A DNA stretch of 64,000 nt from Rheinheimera sediminis (GCF_004005375.1 NZ_RZUF01000001.1:124001-188000), one strand, 5' to 3'. Positions 1 through 10,346 are shown, counted from the first letter of the stretch. Program-made: numbers and translations. The notes: generated from the letters alone by a model not told the origin.

Positions 1-323
1 TAACTATAATAACGCCGCATATACAAGGCATTATTGGCATAAACAAAAGGCTGATTATCATCCCGCTCCAGCTGAAACAAAGCCGGATACAACGCCATCA
101 AAGCCTGCCAGTCTTGTTCGGACTGCTGCGGCATACGTTTAACTGATAAACACAAATGACCGGCAGAAAGCGCAAAGCTGCATTGGCCGATCAATAGCGC
201 AAGCGCAGCGGGTAGCTGCTGTTGCTCGCGGAAAAAAGTCACCAGAGCTTTATCCAAAGCCCGCCAGTCCTTGCCCTGCATCTGCAGTTCAAGTTGTTTC
301 TCAGCCCATTCAATATCAGACAT
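1..323 (-). CDS. recD: RecD, exodeoxyribonuclease V alpha subunit (N-terminal part, cut by window edge)
   Basis: The first 107 codons are visible and the frame runs open off the left edge. The ATG at 323-321 overlaps the recB stop by 8 bp (ATGTCTGA), so the two are translationally coupled. The visible part is the N-terminal RecD segment, with a GHLCL stretch near residue 55; the 5'-3' helicase motifs lie outside the window. In the family, RecD is the fast 5'-3' helicase of the RecBCD complex, which processes double-strand ends and degrades linear DNA. The call rests mainly on position after recC-recB and on N-terminal similarity. Confidence 0.9.
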   Translation of the reverse strand, partial: MSDIEWAEKQLELQMQGKDWRALDKALVTFFREQQQLPAALALLIGQCSFALSAGHLCLSVKRMPQQSEQDWQALMALYPALFQLERDDNQPFVYANNALYMRRYYS

Positions 324-3300
324 CAGCCAGCTCCTTCGTGATCAGCTGACCTTGCAGCAACGCATCCAGTTTATTCACTAAGTCCAGCGGAATATCCACC
401 GCCAGCACACCTTTATTTACTGCATTTCCACCACGCAGGAACCAATACAAAGCGCCGCCTAAGTGTTCCTGTGGCTTATAGTCCGCCAAACGACTTTGTA
501 ATAAACGATGAATGGCCACAGCGTATAAAGCCGCCTGCACATCGTAGCGGTGCGCCAGCATTTGCTGAATTAAGGCGGTGCTGTCGTACTGGCCATCGGC
601 GATAAAATTCGATTTGTAATCCAGCACCCAGTATCTGCCATCCTGCTCCAGCGTTAAGTCGATAAAGCCCTTCAGCATCCCCTGCAACTGAGTGGTACGA
701 AGCGCTGGTCGTGGCCATTCTGGCCATAAATACTGCTGCACTAAAGCATCCAGCTGCGCACTGCTGCAGTGCTGAACTGCTAACCAGAATTCAAGTTCAG
801 CGCGGTAACTGCCTTCGTTAAGTGTGCTTAAGCTGCTGTTGTGATTCGGCCAGAGCTGGGTTTTTATCAGCTCCTCGAGCCACTGCTGCACTGGCAGTAA
901 AGCGCTGGCTAAATCTGCAGTTTCGGGGTAAGGCGCTTGTTGCTCAGCCCAATAGCGGATTTGCCATCTGTCGTCAGGTAATTGCTGCAATAAGCCGTAT
1001 TTCTGCATCAAGGGCGTTAAGCCCTGTTGCCATAAGTGTGGCTGCTGCGCTAATTCGTCAAAACCCTGTGCCGCGCCCCACTCCAACATATCATGTAAAA
1101 AAGTACCGGCCTGACTGCCCCGGACAAAACCCTGAGCCAATGTGATAACCTGCGGTTCTGTTGGCTCAGCAGCATCCTGCAATTGCTCTGGCGCAAGCTC
1201 TTGCTGTAATTCCTGAAACAGCTCAGCCGCTTTGCTGTCCTGCTGATGTTGCTCCAGCAAAGCACTGTAACTGGCTATCCACCAGAGCTCTTTCACAGAA
1301 CGGGTCATCTGAGCATAAGGCAATAGCTCACTCGTCTGGTCCAACATCAGCACTTGCGTACGCTGCTCTGATAAGTTTTCGGCAAGGCCAATATCAGGCT
1401 GTGCAACCAGAGGCGCTAACTGTTCCTGCAAAGCCACAGACGATACCAGCGCATCATCTGAGAGCACATAGCCTATGGCGCTTTGCTCTTTCACTGGCAT
1501 CAAGCCCACCCAGCAATAATGCCGGGCGCGAGTTAAGGCCACATACAACTTACGCATATCTTCGGCCAAACGTTCCCGCTCTGCTTGTTGGGCTTGCTGC
1601 TCGTTGGCTTGCAGCACCACCATCAGCTCACCGTCCTGATGGTAACTGACAGGGCCTTTGTCGGCATCGACAGCTCGGGCTAAGGCGATAAAAGGCAAAA
1701 ACACCAGCGGGTATTCCAGACCTTTGGATTTGTGAATAGTGACAATTTTAATCAGGGCTTCGTCGCTTTCTAACCGCAGTTTTTGCTGCTCAGCCGCTAA
1801 ATCACCTTGCCCCGCCAAATGCTCGGCCAGATAACGAATAAGCGCAGCCGGGCCTTCCAGCTCCATCGAACGTTGCTGTAACAGCTCCGCCAAATGCAGA
1901 ATATCGGTCAGTAATCGCTCGCCTGATGGCTGCTGCTGTAAAAACTCGGCCACAGCAAAATCACGCATCAGCTGCCATAACATCACCAGCACACCTTGCT
2001 GTTGCCAGAGTTGCTGATAGCTGACAAAACGCGCCAGTTGTTGCTCCCATAGCAGTTCGTCCTGCAGCAGCTGTTCAAGCTCGGAATAACTTAACGACAA
2101 GCTCCAGCTCGAGAGCGCAGAGCGCACCAAAGCTTCGCGTTGTGGCTCAGCGCAAGCGCGTAGCCAGAGCAATAAATCGAGGGCTACCGGGCTTTCAAAT
2201 ACAGCGCCTTTGTCGGATAAATACACCGAAGCCAGCGCCCGCTCTGCCAGAGCTTTTTTAATGGCATTGGCTTCCTGCTGGTTATTCACCAACACTGCTA
2301 TATCGCTGGTTTTAAGGGGCGTGAATGTGTCATCCTGCACAAAGCCAGCGCTACCCGTTAAAAACACTGCAATTTGCTCAGCACAAGCCTGCGCCATTTC
2401 AGCTAAACAGGCAGCTTTACTAAAAGGCTTGCCATCGGGGGATTCTTTAATACAAAACTGCACCGCTGTGACAGGCTGTTGCTCTGCAACAAAAGTTTCT
2501 TTCCGCCCTTGCGCTTCTACCGGGTAAAAACTTAATAAATCTGGTCGGCCTAATACAAAAGCGCCTAAAGCGCGCTGTTCTGCGTAGCTAAATAAACGAT
2601 TGACCGCGCTGACCATTGCGTGGGTTGAACGGAAGTTTTTCGGCAGCTGAAAATGCCTGCCTGCTGTGGCTTGTTTGGCGGCTAAATAACTATAAATATC
2701 AGCGCCACGGAAGGCGTAAATGGCTTGTTTGGGGTCGCCTATCAACAAAATGCCGCAATCTGTTCTGTTTTCATTAAGCTGATACACAGCATCAAACAGC
2801 TGATACTGCACAGGGTCTGTGTCCTGGAATTCATCGATGAGTGCCAGCGGGAATTTACGCCGTAATCGCTCGGCCAATAAGCCAGCTTCATCTTTTTGTA
2901 ACGCCTGCTGCAAGCGGCTTAACAGCTCATCAAAACCCAGTTCAGAGCGTTCTAATTGCAGCTGATGGAAACGCCGCGCAAACCAAAAGGCAGCATGCAG
3001 CACTAAATCCTGCTGAGGATCCGGCAAAGCCGCCAGTGCATCAGCCAGTTTTGCCATAGCCTCAAAAGCCGGATGATGCGGCACCGGGCCTTTAAAGGCC
3101 TCAGCTAAACCTTCTGGCGTTAAGCGGCTTTGGCCTGTTTTTAAATCCGGGTCGACCATCTCAGGGTCGGTGATCCAAGCCACTAATTTTGCCAGCCAGC
3201 TGTCGAGATAACGCGCCTGCAATTTACGGCCATCCACCTCTTTACGCTCAATAGCGCCATGCAGCAAAATCCGGATCTCACTGATCCAGTTATTCCAGGG

Positions 3301-4023
3301 CGCTTTAAGCTCTGCCAGTTTTTGCTTACGCTGCGCTTTGACTTCAGGCAGTAACACAGCTGGTATCGCAGGTTCGGTAAACAACGACAGGTGGCTTATC
3401 AGCGGTAGAATTTTTCTGCGTAAAGTGTCAGGGTTTTGCAGCTGTTGCCAGACGGTTGCTATATGCTCTTCCGGCAGCGGATAATAAAAATTACGCCAGT
3501 AATCGCGCATCACATCCAGTTGCAACTGCTCAACGTCTGTCACCAGATTTTGCTCAAACAAATAGCCGCTGGAGAGGGCAAATTCGGCCAGTACTTTATT
3601 ACACCAACCGTGAATAGTCGAAATGGCCGCTTCATCCAGATACTGCACCGCCAGCTCTAACTGATAAGCACAATGCGGCCATTGCTCTGGGGTAAATTCG
3701 CGGCGCAGACTTTGTAAAAAGGGATCCGCCTGATCTTTATTTAAAGCGTCTGTCTGTTCTCTGAAATAACGGGCGGCGTCTGCTAAACGCTGGCCTATAC
3801 GTTCGGTCAGCTCCTGAGTTGCAGCTTCGGTAAAAGTCACCACCAGGATATCAGGTGGCAATAAGGCTTTACTGGTGCCATGGCCCAACACCAAACGTAA
3901 ATACAAAGCCGCTATGGTAAAGGTTTTGCCTGTACCAGCACTGGCTTCAATCAGCTGACTGCCGGATAACGGAAAAGACAGTAAATCCAGATTGGCTATA
4001 GCTGGTGTTATAGAGGTATTCAT
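316..4023 (-). CDS. recB: RecB, exodeoxyribonuclease V beta subunit
   Basis: This 1235-residue protein is the 3'-5' helicase and nuclease subunit of RecBCD, which processes double-strand breaks to chi and loads RecA. The UvrD/RecB helicase core shows Walker A ASAGTGKT at residues 27-34 (K33), Walker B DEFQDTD at 397-403 and the GDPKQAIYAFRGAD motif around 430-443. The C-terminal nuclease domain keeps its metal and catalytic residues in GFID (D1122) and DYKSN (D1135, K1137), so it should be active. The ATG overlaps the recC stop by 4 bp (ATGA) and the gene runs into recD. Size is close to E. coli RecB (about 1180 residues). Confidence 0.98.
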   Translation of the reverse strand: MNTSITPAIANLDLLSFPLSGSQLIEASAGTGKTFTIAALYLRLVLGHGTSKALLPPDILVVTFTEAATQELTERIGQRLADAARYFREQTDALNKDQADPFLQSLRREFTPEQWPHCAYQLELAVQYLDEAAISTIHGWCNKVLAEFALSSGYLFEQNLVTDVEQLQLDVMRDYWRNFYYPLPEEHIATVWQQLQNPDTLRRKILPLISHLSLFTEPAIPAVLLPEVKAQRKQKLAELKAPWNNWISEIRILLHGAIERKEVDGRKLQARYLDSWLAKLVAWITDPEMVDPDLKTGQSRLTPEGLAEAFKGPVPHHPAFEAMAKLADALAALPDPQQDLVLHAAFWFARRFHQLQLERSELGFDELLSRLQQALQKDEAGLLAERLRRKFPLALIDEFQDTDPVQYQLFDAVYQLNENRTDCGILLIGDPKQAIYAFRGADIYSYLAAKQATAGRHFQLPKNFRSTHAMVSAVNRLFSYAEQRALGAFVLGRPDLLSFYPVEAQGRKETFVAEQQPVTAVQFCIKESPDGKPFSKAACLAEMAQACAEQIAVFLTGSAGFVQDDTFTPLKTSDIAVLVNNQQEANAIKKALAERALASVYLSDKGAVFESPVALDLLLWLRACAEPQREALVRSALSSWSLSLSYSELEQLLQDELLWEQQLARFVSYQQLWQQQGVLVMLWQLMRDFAVAEFLQQQPSGERLLTDILHLAELLQQRSMELEGPAALIRYLAEHLAGQGDLAAEQQKLRLESDEALIKIVTIHKSKGLEYPLVFLPFIALARAVDADKGPVSYHQDGELMVVLQANEQQAQQAERERLAEDMRKLYVALTRARHYCWVGLMPVKEQSAIGYVLSDDALVSSVALQEQLAPLVAQPDIGLAENLSEQRTQVLMLDQTSELLPYAQMTRSVKELWWIASYSALLEQHQQDSKAAELFQELQQELAPEQLQDAAEPTEPQVITLAQGFVRGSQAGTFLHDMLEWGAAQGFDELAQQPHLWQQGLTPLMQKYGLLQQLPDDRWQIRYWAEQQAPYPETADLASALLPVQQWLEELIKTQLWPNHNSSLSTLNEGSYRAELEFWLAVQHCSSAQLDALVQQYLWPEWPRPALRTTQLQGMLKGFIDLTLEQDGRYWVLDYKSNFIADGQYDSTALIQQMLAHRYDVQAALYAVAIHRLLQSRLADYKPQEHLGGALYWFLRGGNAVNKGVLAVDIPLDLVNKLDALLQGQLITKELADV

Positions 4024-7000
4024 GCCGACACCTCGCTGTAACTGATAGCCAATAATGGTCCGTATAAAGCTCTGGCGTTATCTGCGAATTTGCCTTCTTG
4101 CCAAAGCGCATCAAACTGGGCAAAAGCGCGTTGCAAATAAGGGCTACGTTGCAGAGCTCCTGCGTTGAAGTTATCGCCCAGATATAAAGGTTCCAACTTC
4201 GTCAGCAGTTTGTCATCCAAAGCCGAGCCTTTTTCCAGCTGTTTCACAAGTTCGATACCAACATTAAATTCCAGCGCCAAAGGTGCCGATAACCCTTGTT
4301 GCATCAGCTGTAAAATCTGGGTCAGTTGCCGTTCTGCCTGTTGTTTTTCAATAGGTTGCAGCACCAGTTGACCAACTCGAGACAGCACATAAAGCGTAAG
4401 CGGCACACCGCTGGCAGAGCATAAAAGCAGTTTCAGATAAGGCGCAACTAAATGGCGCCAGTTGATGCTGCGGTCTTTAATCAGGGCAACAGGCAACAGT
4501 TCGGCATAAGCCAAAGCTGCGTTGTTCGCACTTCGCCTAAAACCTGTTAACTGCTCAGCCAACTCGCCGTGCTGACAAACAAAACGCAGCGGATAAAAAC
4601 CTGTGTCCGCTATTGGAAAAGCGGTTAAAAAACCCAGATAGCCTGAGGCCAGCTCGTCAAGCCCAGCCAGCAATTCCTGCTGCATTAAGGCAGAGCCAGA
4701 ACCCACAGCCAAACGGCCTTGCAAACGGAATAGCTCCAGCTGCTGCTCCGCCTGTTGTTGCCACTGCCCATTTTGTTCGACACCGCGCTTGAGCTCAGCC
4801 ACCAACTGCTGCTGCATTTGCCAGCGCTCCAGCGGATCCAAAGCAAAGACTTCATCGTTAATACTGGCCAGTTCAGGCAATTCCAGCCGTACTTTTAAGC
4901 GTTCATTAAAAAAGAACCGCACCGGCTCACGCATAAAATCGCTGGCTTGTTTTAAGGTCCAGTGCAAATCGTCAAGCTCTGCAAGCGCCTCGCCCTGCTC
5001 TGCAATACCAGCTTTTTGATGCAAGCTGGCCCATTCCTGCTGATAGCTGACAAGACCAGATCCTGCTTCCCGGTAACGACGGCTAAAAGGCTGCAGAGGG
5101 TGTTCACAGGTGATTTGCTCTAAAAGTTCAGAACCATCCTGCATAGCCCAGCCTGTAGACAAATGATCACGCAGCTGACTCACCAGCACTGAAGGCGCGC
5201 GAGCGCTATTATCAAAGACGCTAAAACCTACCCAGCTGATATAAAACTGCTGGCGAGCTGATAACAAAGCTTCGAGTAATAAATAACGATCATCGTCACG
5301 GCGCGACCTGTCGCCACTGCGATAATCCAGCGCCATTAAATCAAAGTCCTGTCGCTGCTGCACCCTGGGATAAGCGCCATCGTTCATGCCTAATAAACAA
5401 ATAACCGCAAAAGGAATAGAGCGCATCGGCAGCAAGGTGGCAAAATTAACGCGACCACTAAAAAACTTTTGCTGCAAACCGCCAGCCTGCATAGGCTCTA
5501 ACAAAGCCTGACGGGCAATTTGTAAACTTAATTCTTCTTCAAGTTCAGCGCCAGTGGTGTTATCAAGCCAGCTTTGCAACTGAGCCTGTAATTGTTGCAC
5601 GAGCTGCTGGCTTTCCAACTCGTCGGGGGCAAAAAAGTCCTGCAGCAGCTGAGTAAAAAGCAAATGCCAGTCGGCCGGGCTGCGTTTTACGCTAAGTTGC
5701 TGCCATAGCTCGTCGATTTTTTGCAGCAGCACCAGCACAGGGCCAAGTTCGGCCGCTTCTAAACCTGCCACATCGGCATAAGGCGCTATGCCTTGCCATG
5801 GCGCTGTATCGCCCGCCACATAGCCAAGTAGCATACGGCGAATACCAAACAGCCAGCTGTTTTGCTCAAAACTATGCTGTAACCCCAGTTGCTGACGATG
5901 CTTTTGATCCAACCCCCAGCGAATACCAGCCCCTTCAATCCACTGTTTAATCTTGGGTAAAGCGGCAGCTTTTAAGCCAAACCTTTGCTGCAAGGCGCTG
6001 ATATCCAGCATATCGAACACTGTACTGGCATTTAAGCGCTGTTGCTCTGGGCTTAACAGCACTTCTAACGCCTGCAGCAAAGGCTGCTGCTTTTTGCTGT
6101 TTTGATCGGAAATACTGTAAGGGATATAGCGCAAATCGCCCATCGGCACTTTGCCAAACACAGCTTCAATCAGAGGCGCATATAAATTAATGTCCGGCAC
6201 CATCACCATCACATCTTTAGCGCCAAGCGCCGGGTTATCAGTAAAGAGCCTCAGCAGGTGATCATGCAGAATTTCCACTTCGCGAAGTGGGCTATGGGCT
6301 TTTTGAAAGCTGATGCTGCGCGCCGCTTCAGCTGTTAAAGCGGGCCATTGGCTTTGGGTTTCAGTGATGGATCGCAGCTGCAAAATATCGTCCTGCAACT
6401 GACCTAATAGATGGTTAGTGTTGGGGCTTTCAAATAAATCGACTTTTTGATGGGCAAACAGCTCTTTATGGGCGGCAGTTTCGTCAAACTGATCCAGCAA
6501 GCGAATATAATCCCGCCCTTGCTTGCCCCAGGCCGCCAGCAAAGGCTGTGCCTGGCCTGATAACTGCTCTGCACTGGCAAAAGGTAAAAAACCGGCCTTT
6601 TGTGGCTGGCGTTTTTGCGCAGCTTTAACTTTGTCTTTTTCGGCAATAATATCAGCCCAATACAACTGACAAGGGTTCAGCACAGCCAGTAAAATCTGAC
6701 AATAAGGTGCGAGTGCCGACAACACCTCCAGCATTTGTTGCGGCAAAGACGAGATACCAAAAATAATGACGCGACGTGGTAAATTCTTTGGCGCTTTTTT
6801 CCAGCTTTTTACTTGCTGTAAAAAAGCCTGATGCAAGGAAAACCGGCTTTGTTGCTGCTGTTCTGCGGGCAGCTCAGCTAAAATCGCCTGCCAGAGTTTG
6901 GCTTGCCACAGCTGATCATCCGGCATTGCTTTCGCGTCACCTTCCATTTGCGCTAAGCGATACAACCCCTTGGCCCAATCGGCCAGCCAATCAGCACGGT

Positions 7001-7469
7001 ACACCTGATACTGGTCAAATAAATCCGCCAGTTTTAATGCCAGCTGTGAGCGTTTTTGCTGATCGTTATCGTCACTGATAAAACGGCGCAGCAGCTCAAA
7101 TTCATCTTGTGTGACTAAAGCAGGCAATAAACGGAAAATACGCCAGCGTAAACTGTCTTTACTAAAGACTGATAAATCAGGCAGTTGCTGCTCTGGCAGC
7201 GCCAACTGATACATGCTCCAGATAAAGCGGCCCGGCAACTGCACCTGCATAGCAGCGGCTATGCCTAAACCACGCTCATAGGGATCGGCCTCATCCGGTG
7301 ACGCAGCAAAGGCTAATTTCAGCCACTGCGCTATACCGTTGCTTTGCACCAGCACCTGCTCCAGCTCTAAGGGCGAGAGCGGATAACGCTGACAAAACTG
7401 CACCAGAAGCGAGCGCAGCTGCTCCAGCTGATTGGAATGGATCACTAAAAAACCAGGCTCAAGTGCCAA
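4020..7469 (-). CDS. recC: RecC, exodeoxyribonuclease V gamma subunit
   Basis: A 1149-residue RecC, the chi-recognition subunit holding RecB and RecD together. The N-terminus (IHSNQLEQL) matches the YHSNRLDVL start region of E. coli RecC. The chosen start is a TTG at 7469 preceded by ACGGAG about ten bases upstream; an in-frame GTG eight codons later (directly before IHSN) is possible but lacks that spacing. It heads recC-recB-recD, with no ptrA protease gene between recC and recB as in E. coli. A MITE-like repeat ends only 24 bp upstream of the start, so the promoter must lie in or beyond that repeat. Confidence 0.97.
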   Translation of the reverse strand: MALEPGFLVIHSNQLEQLRSLLVQFCQRYPLSPLELEQVLVQSNGIAQWLKLAFAASPDEADPYERGLGIAAAMQVQLPGRFIWSMYQLALPEQQLPDLSVFSKDSLRWRIFRLLPALVTQDEFELLRRFISDDNDQQKRSQLALKLADLFDQYQVYRADWLADWAKGLYRLAQMEGDAKAMPDDQLWQAKLWQAILAELPAEQQQQSRFSLHQAFLQQVKSWKKAPKNLPRRVIIFGISSLPQQMLEVLSALAPYCQILLAVLNPCQLYWADIIAEKDKVKAAQKRQPQKAGFLPFASAEQLSGQAQPLLAAWGKQGRDYIRLLDQFDETAAHKELFAHQKVDLFESPNTNHLLGQLQDDILQLRSITETQSQWPALTAEAARSISFQKAHSPLREVEILHDHLLRLFTDNPALGAKDVMVMVPDINLYAPLIEAVFGKVPMGDLRYIPYSISDQNSKKQQPLLQALEVLLSPEQQRLNASTVFDMLDISALQQRFGLKAAALPKIKQWIEGAGIRWGLDQKHRQQLGLQHSFEQNSWLFGIRRMLLGYVAGDTAPWQGIAPYADVAGLEAAELGPVLVLLQKIDELWQQLSVKRSPADWHLLFTQLLQDFFAPDELESQQLVQQLQAQLQSWLDNTTGAELEEELSLQIARQALLEPMQAGGLQQKFFSGRVNFATLLPMRSIPFAVICLLGMNDGAYPRVQQRQDFDLMALDYRSGDRSRRDDDRYLLLEALLSARQQFYISWVGFSVFDNSARAPSVLVSQLRDHLSTGWAMQDGSELLEQITCEHPLQPFSRRYREAGSGLVSYQQEWASLHQKAGIAEQGEALAELDDLHWTLKQASDFMREPVRFFFNERLKVRLELPELASINDEVFALDPLERWQMQQQLVAELKRGVEQNGQWQQQAEQQLELFRLQGRLAVGSGSALMQQELLAGLDELASGYLGFLTAFPIADTGFYPLRFVCQHGELAEQLTGFRRSANNAALAYAELLPVALIKDRSINWRHLVAPYLKLLLCSASGVPLTLYVLSRVGQLVLQPIEKQQAERQLTQILQLMQQGLSAPLALEFNVGIELVKQLEKGSALDDKLLTKLEPLYLGDNFNAGALQRSPYLQRAFAQFDALWQEGKFADNARALYGPLLAISYSEVSA

Positions 7470-7492
7470 TGCGACAGTACTCCGTTAGTATT

Positions 7493-7758
7493 TATACCCA
7501 AGTGACCTCAAGATGCGAGTTTCAGAGCCGCTGGGCGCTTGCAATGCAAGGCAGCCTGGCGAAGCAATGTCGACTACCTTGTGAGACAGGCTAACACCGC
7601 AGTGCAATCGCCCAGCGACTCCCTTCGGGCGGGGCTAAAAGCGCTTTATGCCGCGTTAACTGTTGTCGCTTTAGAACCACTAAAGCTTCCAACAGCGGCC
7701 TTGCCTAAAGCGCTTTTATCTCCCGCTGAATTCTGCATCTTGAAGTTACTTGGGTATA
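7493..7758. repeat. MITE-like palindromic element with 24-bp terminal inverted repeats
   Basis: A 266-bp element bounded by imperfect inverted repeats: TATACCCAAGTGACCTCAAG... on the left, and on the right the reverse complement of TATACCCAAGTAACTTCAAG.... Inside are further nested inverted repeats: GAGCCGCTGGGCGCTTGCA (7526-7544) against a near-complement around 7602-7620, and TAAAAGCGCTTTA (7636-7648) against its exact complement (7706-7718). The whole can fold into a long hairpin. No credible coding capacity is seen. A copy of one end alone is at 49139-49162. It lies between recC and the toxin/IS66 region. Confidence 0.8.
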
Positions 7759-8029
7759 TTAGTTTGCTGTTTTAGCTATAAAAGCGATTGTGCCACAGAG
7801 GGTTAGCTTCGACTATCGGGTTTTTCTCGAATTTAGTGGCTTGGATAGATTTAGGGCTGAATATTAAAAAGGTAGCACTTGATGCTAGCTTTTAGCCATG
7901 CAAACCAGGGGCTCTAAAACACGCTTTTTTCTAAGGCGGCCAAAAAATCTGGGCTCTCAGATATAGTGTGTTGTGGATCAATCGTAAGCGTCACAACAAC
8001 CACACCTTGCGGTAGGGTTGTTGTTTCGT

Positions 8030-9604
8030 TCAGTACGGCAGCAGTTTAGCTAATGCTTCAGGCGTTTTTGCTGTTGGCAGTTGCTCAAACAGCTGTGTTA
8101 GATAGTGATAAGGCTCTAATCCGTTGATTTTGGCCGTTTCGACCAGACTGTATAGCGCAGCGCTGGCTTTGGCTCCGGTTTTTGTGTTGGCAAACAACCA
8201 GGCTTTTCGACCGATGACGAAGGGCTTTACTGCCCGCTCTGCTCTGTTGTTGTCGATGTTCAGTTGTCCATCGTCCAGATAGCGTATCAACTTCGGCCAC
8301 TGCTTTTGCGTGTAGCTGATGGCTCTGCCCACCAGGCTTTCTTTGGGGATGGTGTCTTTCGATTTTTCCAGCCAGTCCCAGAGTTGTTTCAGGAGCGGTG
8401 CGGCAAGCTGTTGACGTTGCTGCTGTTTTACCTCGAACGATTGTGTTTTCAGTTTGCTTTCCAGCGCATATAACTTCTGGATTTGGTTGATGGCCCAGTC
8501 GGCTTTGCCGGTTTTACCTTTGCCTTGTGCCTGCTGCGCTTCAATAAACTTACGACGCGCATGTGCCCAACAACCTGCTAAGGTGGCAGAGGTTTGTTCA
8601 TAACCGGCATAGCCATCGACTTGCAGATAGCCATTGTAACCTTCAAGGAACTGCGCGGCATGCTGACCGCTGCGGCCATCCTGGTAATCGAACAGCACCA
8701 GTTTTGCACCGGCTGAGCCTTCTACGCCACAGCCGTACACCCACATGTAGCAAGTGCTTTTATCAACCTCCAACACATCTAATGTGGTCTCATCGGCCCA
8801 CAGGACGGATTGCTTTAACAGTTCCGTTTTCATCAGGGCTAACAACGGCTCCAGTTTGTCGGCGCAGCTAATCAACCAGCGGCTCATGGTCTGGCGGCTC
8901 AGTTCAATACCTGCCTCGTTAAACATTTTTTCCTGCCGGTACAGCGGCAGACCATAGTGCATTTTGGCGCTGATGATTTGGGCCACTAAGCTGGGGGTCG
9001 CCATACTTTTGGGGAAGAGGGTGTCAGGGACATCGGCAATGTGTATCGCAACTTCAGTGCTTTCCCTCTCACAGGTGCGGCAACTGTATTTTGGGCGTAC
9101 ATGCTTTATCACGCGGATTTCAGCAGGGATAAACTCAATCTGCTCGCTGACTTCCTCACCCATCCGGTGCAATTCATTTCCGCAGCAGGTGCAGGTTTTC
9201 TTGTCGATATCGTGCAGCACTTCAATACGTGGCAGCTCTGGTGCAATGCGTGGGCGACGCACTTTGGCAGGCTGTTTATATGTCGTTTCGTCGGCTAGCG
9301 TTTGTGTTTCAGATGGCTGTAGTGCTTCAATTTCAGCGACTTGTTCCGCTTCGTTAAAAACCTGACCATCACCTTCATAGCTTTCACTGCTTGGGCTAAA
9401 CCGCTTGTGCTGCGCCAGGTTCAGGACTTCTTCAAAGCGCTGAATGCGCTCCGTCAGCTTTTGATTGAGCGTCTCTAGTTTGACGATGCGTTTGTCTTTT
9501 TTAGTGAGCTGTTGCTCATGTTTAGCAAGAAGCTGCGACTGCTCAAGCAGCATGTTCTTGAGCAGTTCAACATCGTCCGGCAATTCAGAAGGTATCTTTT
9601 TCAT
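8030..9604 (-). CDS. tnpC: IS66 family transposase TnpC
   Basis: The 524-residue transposase of the IS66 element. In order it shows an N-terminal coiled coil with leucine-rich heptads (about 10-65), a zinc-binding segment (CTCCGNEL and CRTCE, about 140-180), then the DDE catalytic domain with WADETTLDVL, the YLQVDGYAGY segment and DNNRAERAVKPFVIGRK, followed by the IS66 C-terminal segment. It is full length for the family. It acts on the element's own ends. Nothing suggests truncation. Confidence 0.97.
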   Translation of the reverse strand: MKKIPSELPDDVELLKNMLLEQSQLLAKHEQQLTKKDKRIVKLETLNQKLTERIQRFEEVLNLAQHKRFSPSSESYEGDGQVFNEAEQVAEIEALQPSETQTLADETTYKQPAKVRRPRIAPELPRIEVLHDIDKKTCTCCGNELHRMGEEVSEQIEFIPAEIRVIKHVRPKYSCRTCERESTEVAIHIADVPDTLFPKSMATPSLVAQIISAKMHYGLPLYRQEKMFNEAGIELSRQTMSRWLISCADKLEPLLALMKTELLKQSVLWADETTLDVLEVDKSTCYMWVYGCGVEGSAGAKLVLFDYQDGRSGQHAAQFLEGYNGYLQVDGYAGYEQTSATLAGCWAHARRKFIEAQQAQGKGKTGKADWAINQIQKLYALESKLKTQSFEVKQQQRQQLAAPLLKQLWDWLEKSKDTIPKESLVGRAISYTQKQWPKLIRYLDDGQLNIDNNRAERAVKPFVIGRKAWLFANTKTGAKASAALYSLVETAKINGLEPYHYLTQLFEQLPTAKTPEALAKLLPY

Positions 9605-9696
9605 GGCCGTTATTGTAACGGCCCGTTTGGCTAAGTGCTTGTCCTGATTTAGATTGTTTCAGCTGCGATCCGAAGGATTTATAGCTGATCTGCATA

Positions 9697-10053
9697 TCAG
9701 CCCGCGCTCTGGTAACTCAGGGGCTGATGCGGCGTTAACTTTTGGATATCAATGCCTTGTAGTAGCCAGTGCCACTGTTGTTCGCTGATAGAGAGTACCT
9801 TCCCCGACATCAGGCGTGGCCAGCGGAATTTATCTTTTTCCAACCGTTTGTACCACAGGCAAAAGCCGGTCTGGTCCCAGTACAGCACTTTTAAGCGCGA
9901 ACGCTGTTGGTTACAGAAGACAAAGAGTGCGCCGCTAAAAGGCGACAGCTGCATTTCCTGCTCAACCAACAAGGACAAACCATTGATGGATTTTCTAAAA
10001 TCGACAGGCTGTTTATGCAGATAGATTTTTGGCGCATCGATAAACATCTTCAT
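9697..10053 (-). CDS. tnpB: IS66 accessory protein TnpB
   Basis: A 118-residue IS66 Orf2 protein, recognised by YLHKQPVDFRKSINGLSLLV and the FCNQQRSRLKVLYWDQTGF segment. The chosen ATG at 10053 overlaps the tnpA stop by one base (TGATG), which suggests coupled translation; the longer frame to 10101 overlaps tnpA without need. In the family, TnpA and TnpB are accessory proteins required for efficient transposition by TnpC; their biochemical roles are poorly known. Confidence 0.95.
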   Translation of the reverse strand: MKMFIDAPKIYLHKQPVDFRKSINGLSLLVEQEMQLSPFSGALFVFCNQQRSRLKVLYWDQTGFCLWYKRLEKDKFRWPRLMSGKVLSISEQQWHWLLQGIDIQKLTPHQPLSYQSAG

Positions 10054-10346
10054 CACGACATCGCCCTGAGCAAGGTGGCGAGCCATACGGCATCGGTGCA
10101 AGCAGGCAGATGCAGTTCAATATCCCGCTTTTTTAGCAGCATCGGTTGGCAAAACACCATGCCGTGCGGCGTCAGCTCAACAAAGCCATCATTGTCATCC
10201 TGTTGCCAGGCGAGCAGCTGCCGCTTGCGAAGGCTGAAATAACTTGGATCGATACTCTGTTGTTTTGCAAATTCGGTCTGGGTTAAACCGCTGGCTTTGC
10301 ACTGGTCAAACAGCGCCAGCCATTGTTCGGAGGTTCTGCGGATCAT
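10053..10346 (-). CDS. tnpA: IS66 accessory protein TnpA
   Basis: A 97-residue first ORF of the IS66 element. The N-terminal half (EQWLALFDQCKASGLTQTEF and CKAS...SYFSLRKRQL) is a helix-turn-helix-like segment typical of IS66 Orf1 proteins. It lies 82 bp inside the right inverted repeat and is followed by tnpB with a one-base overlap. Confidence 0.93.
   Translation of the reverse strand: MIRRTSEQWLALFDQCKASGLTQTEFAKQQSIDPSYFSLRKRQLLAWQQDDNDGFVELTPHGMVFCQPMLLKKRDIELHLPACTDAVWLATLLRAMS

Noticed and set aside
7805-7830. attC R'' box (AGCTAAC on the minus strand) left of the toxin remnant
   Set aside because: No matching R' or L' arm was found before the MITE-like element; one short match is not enough.
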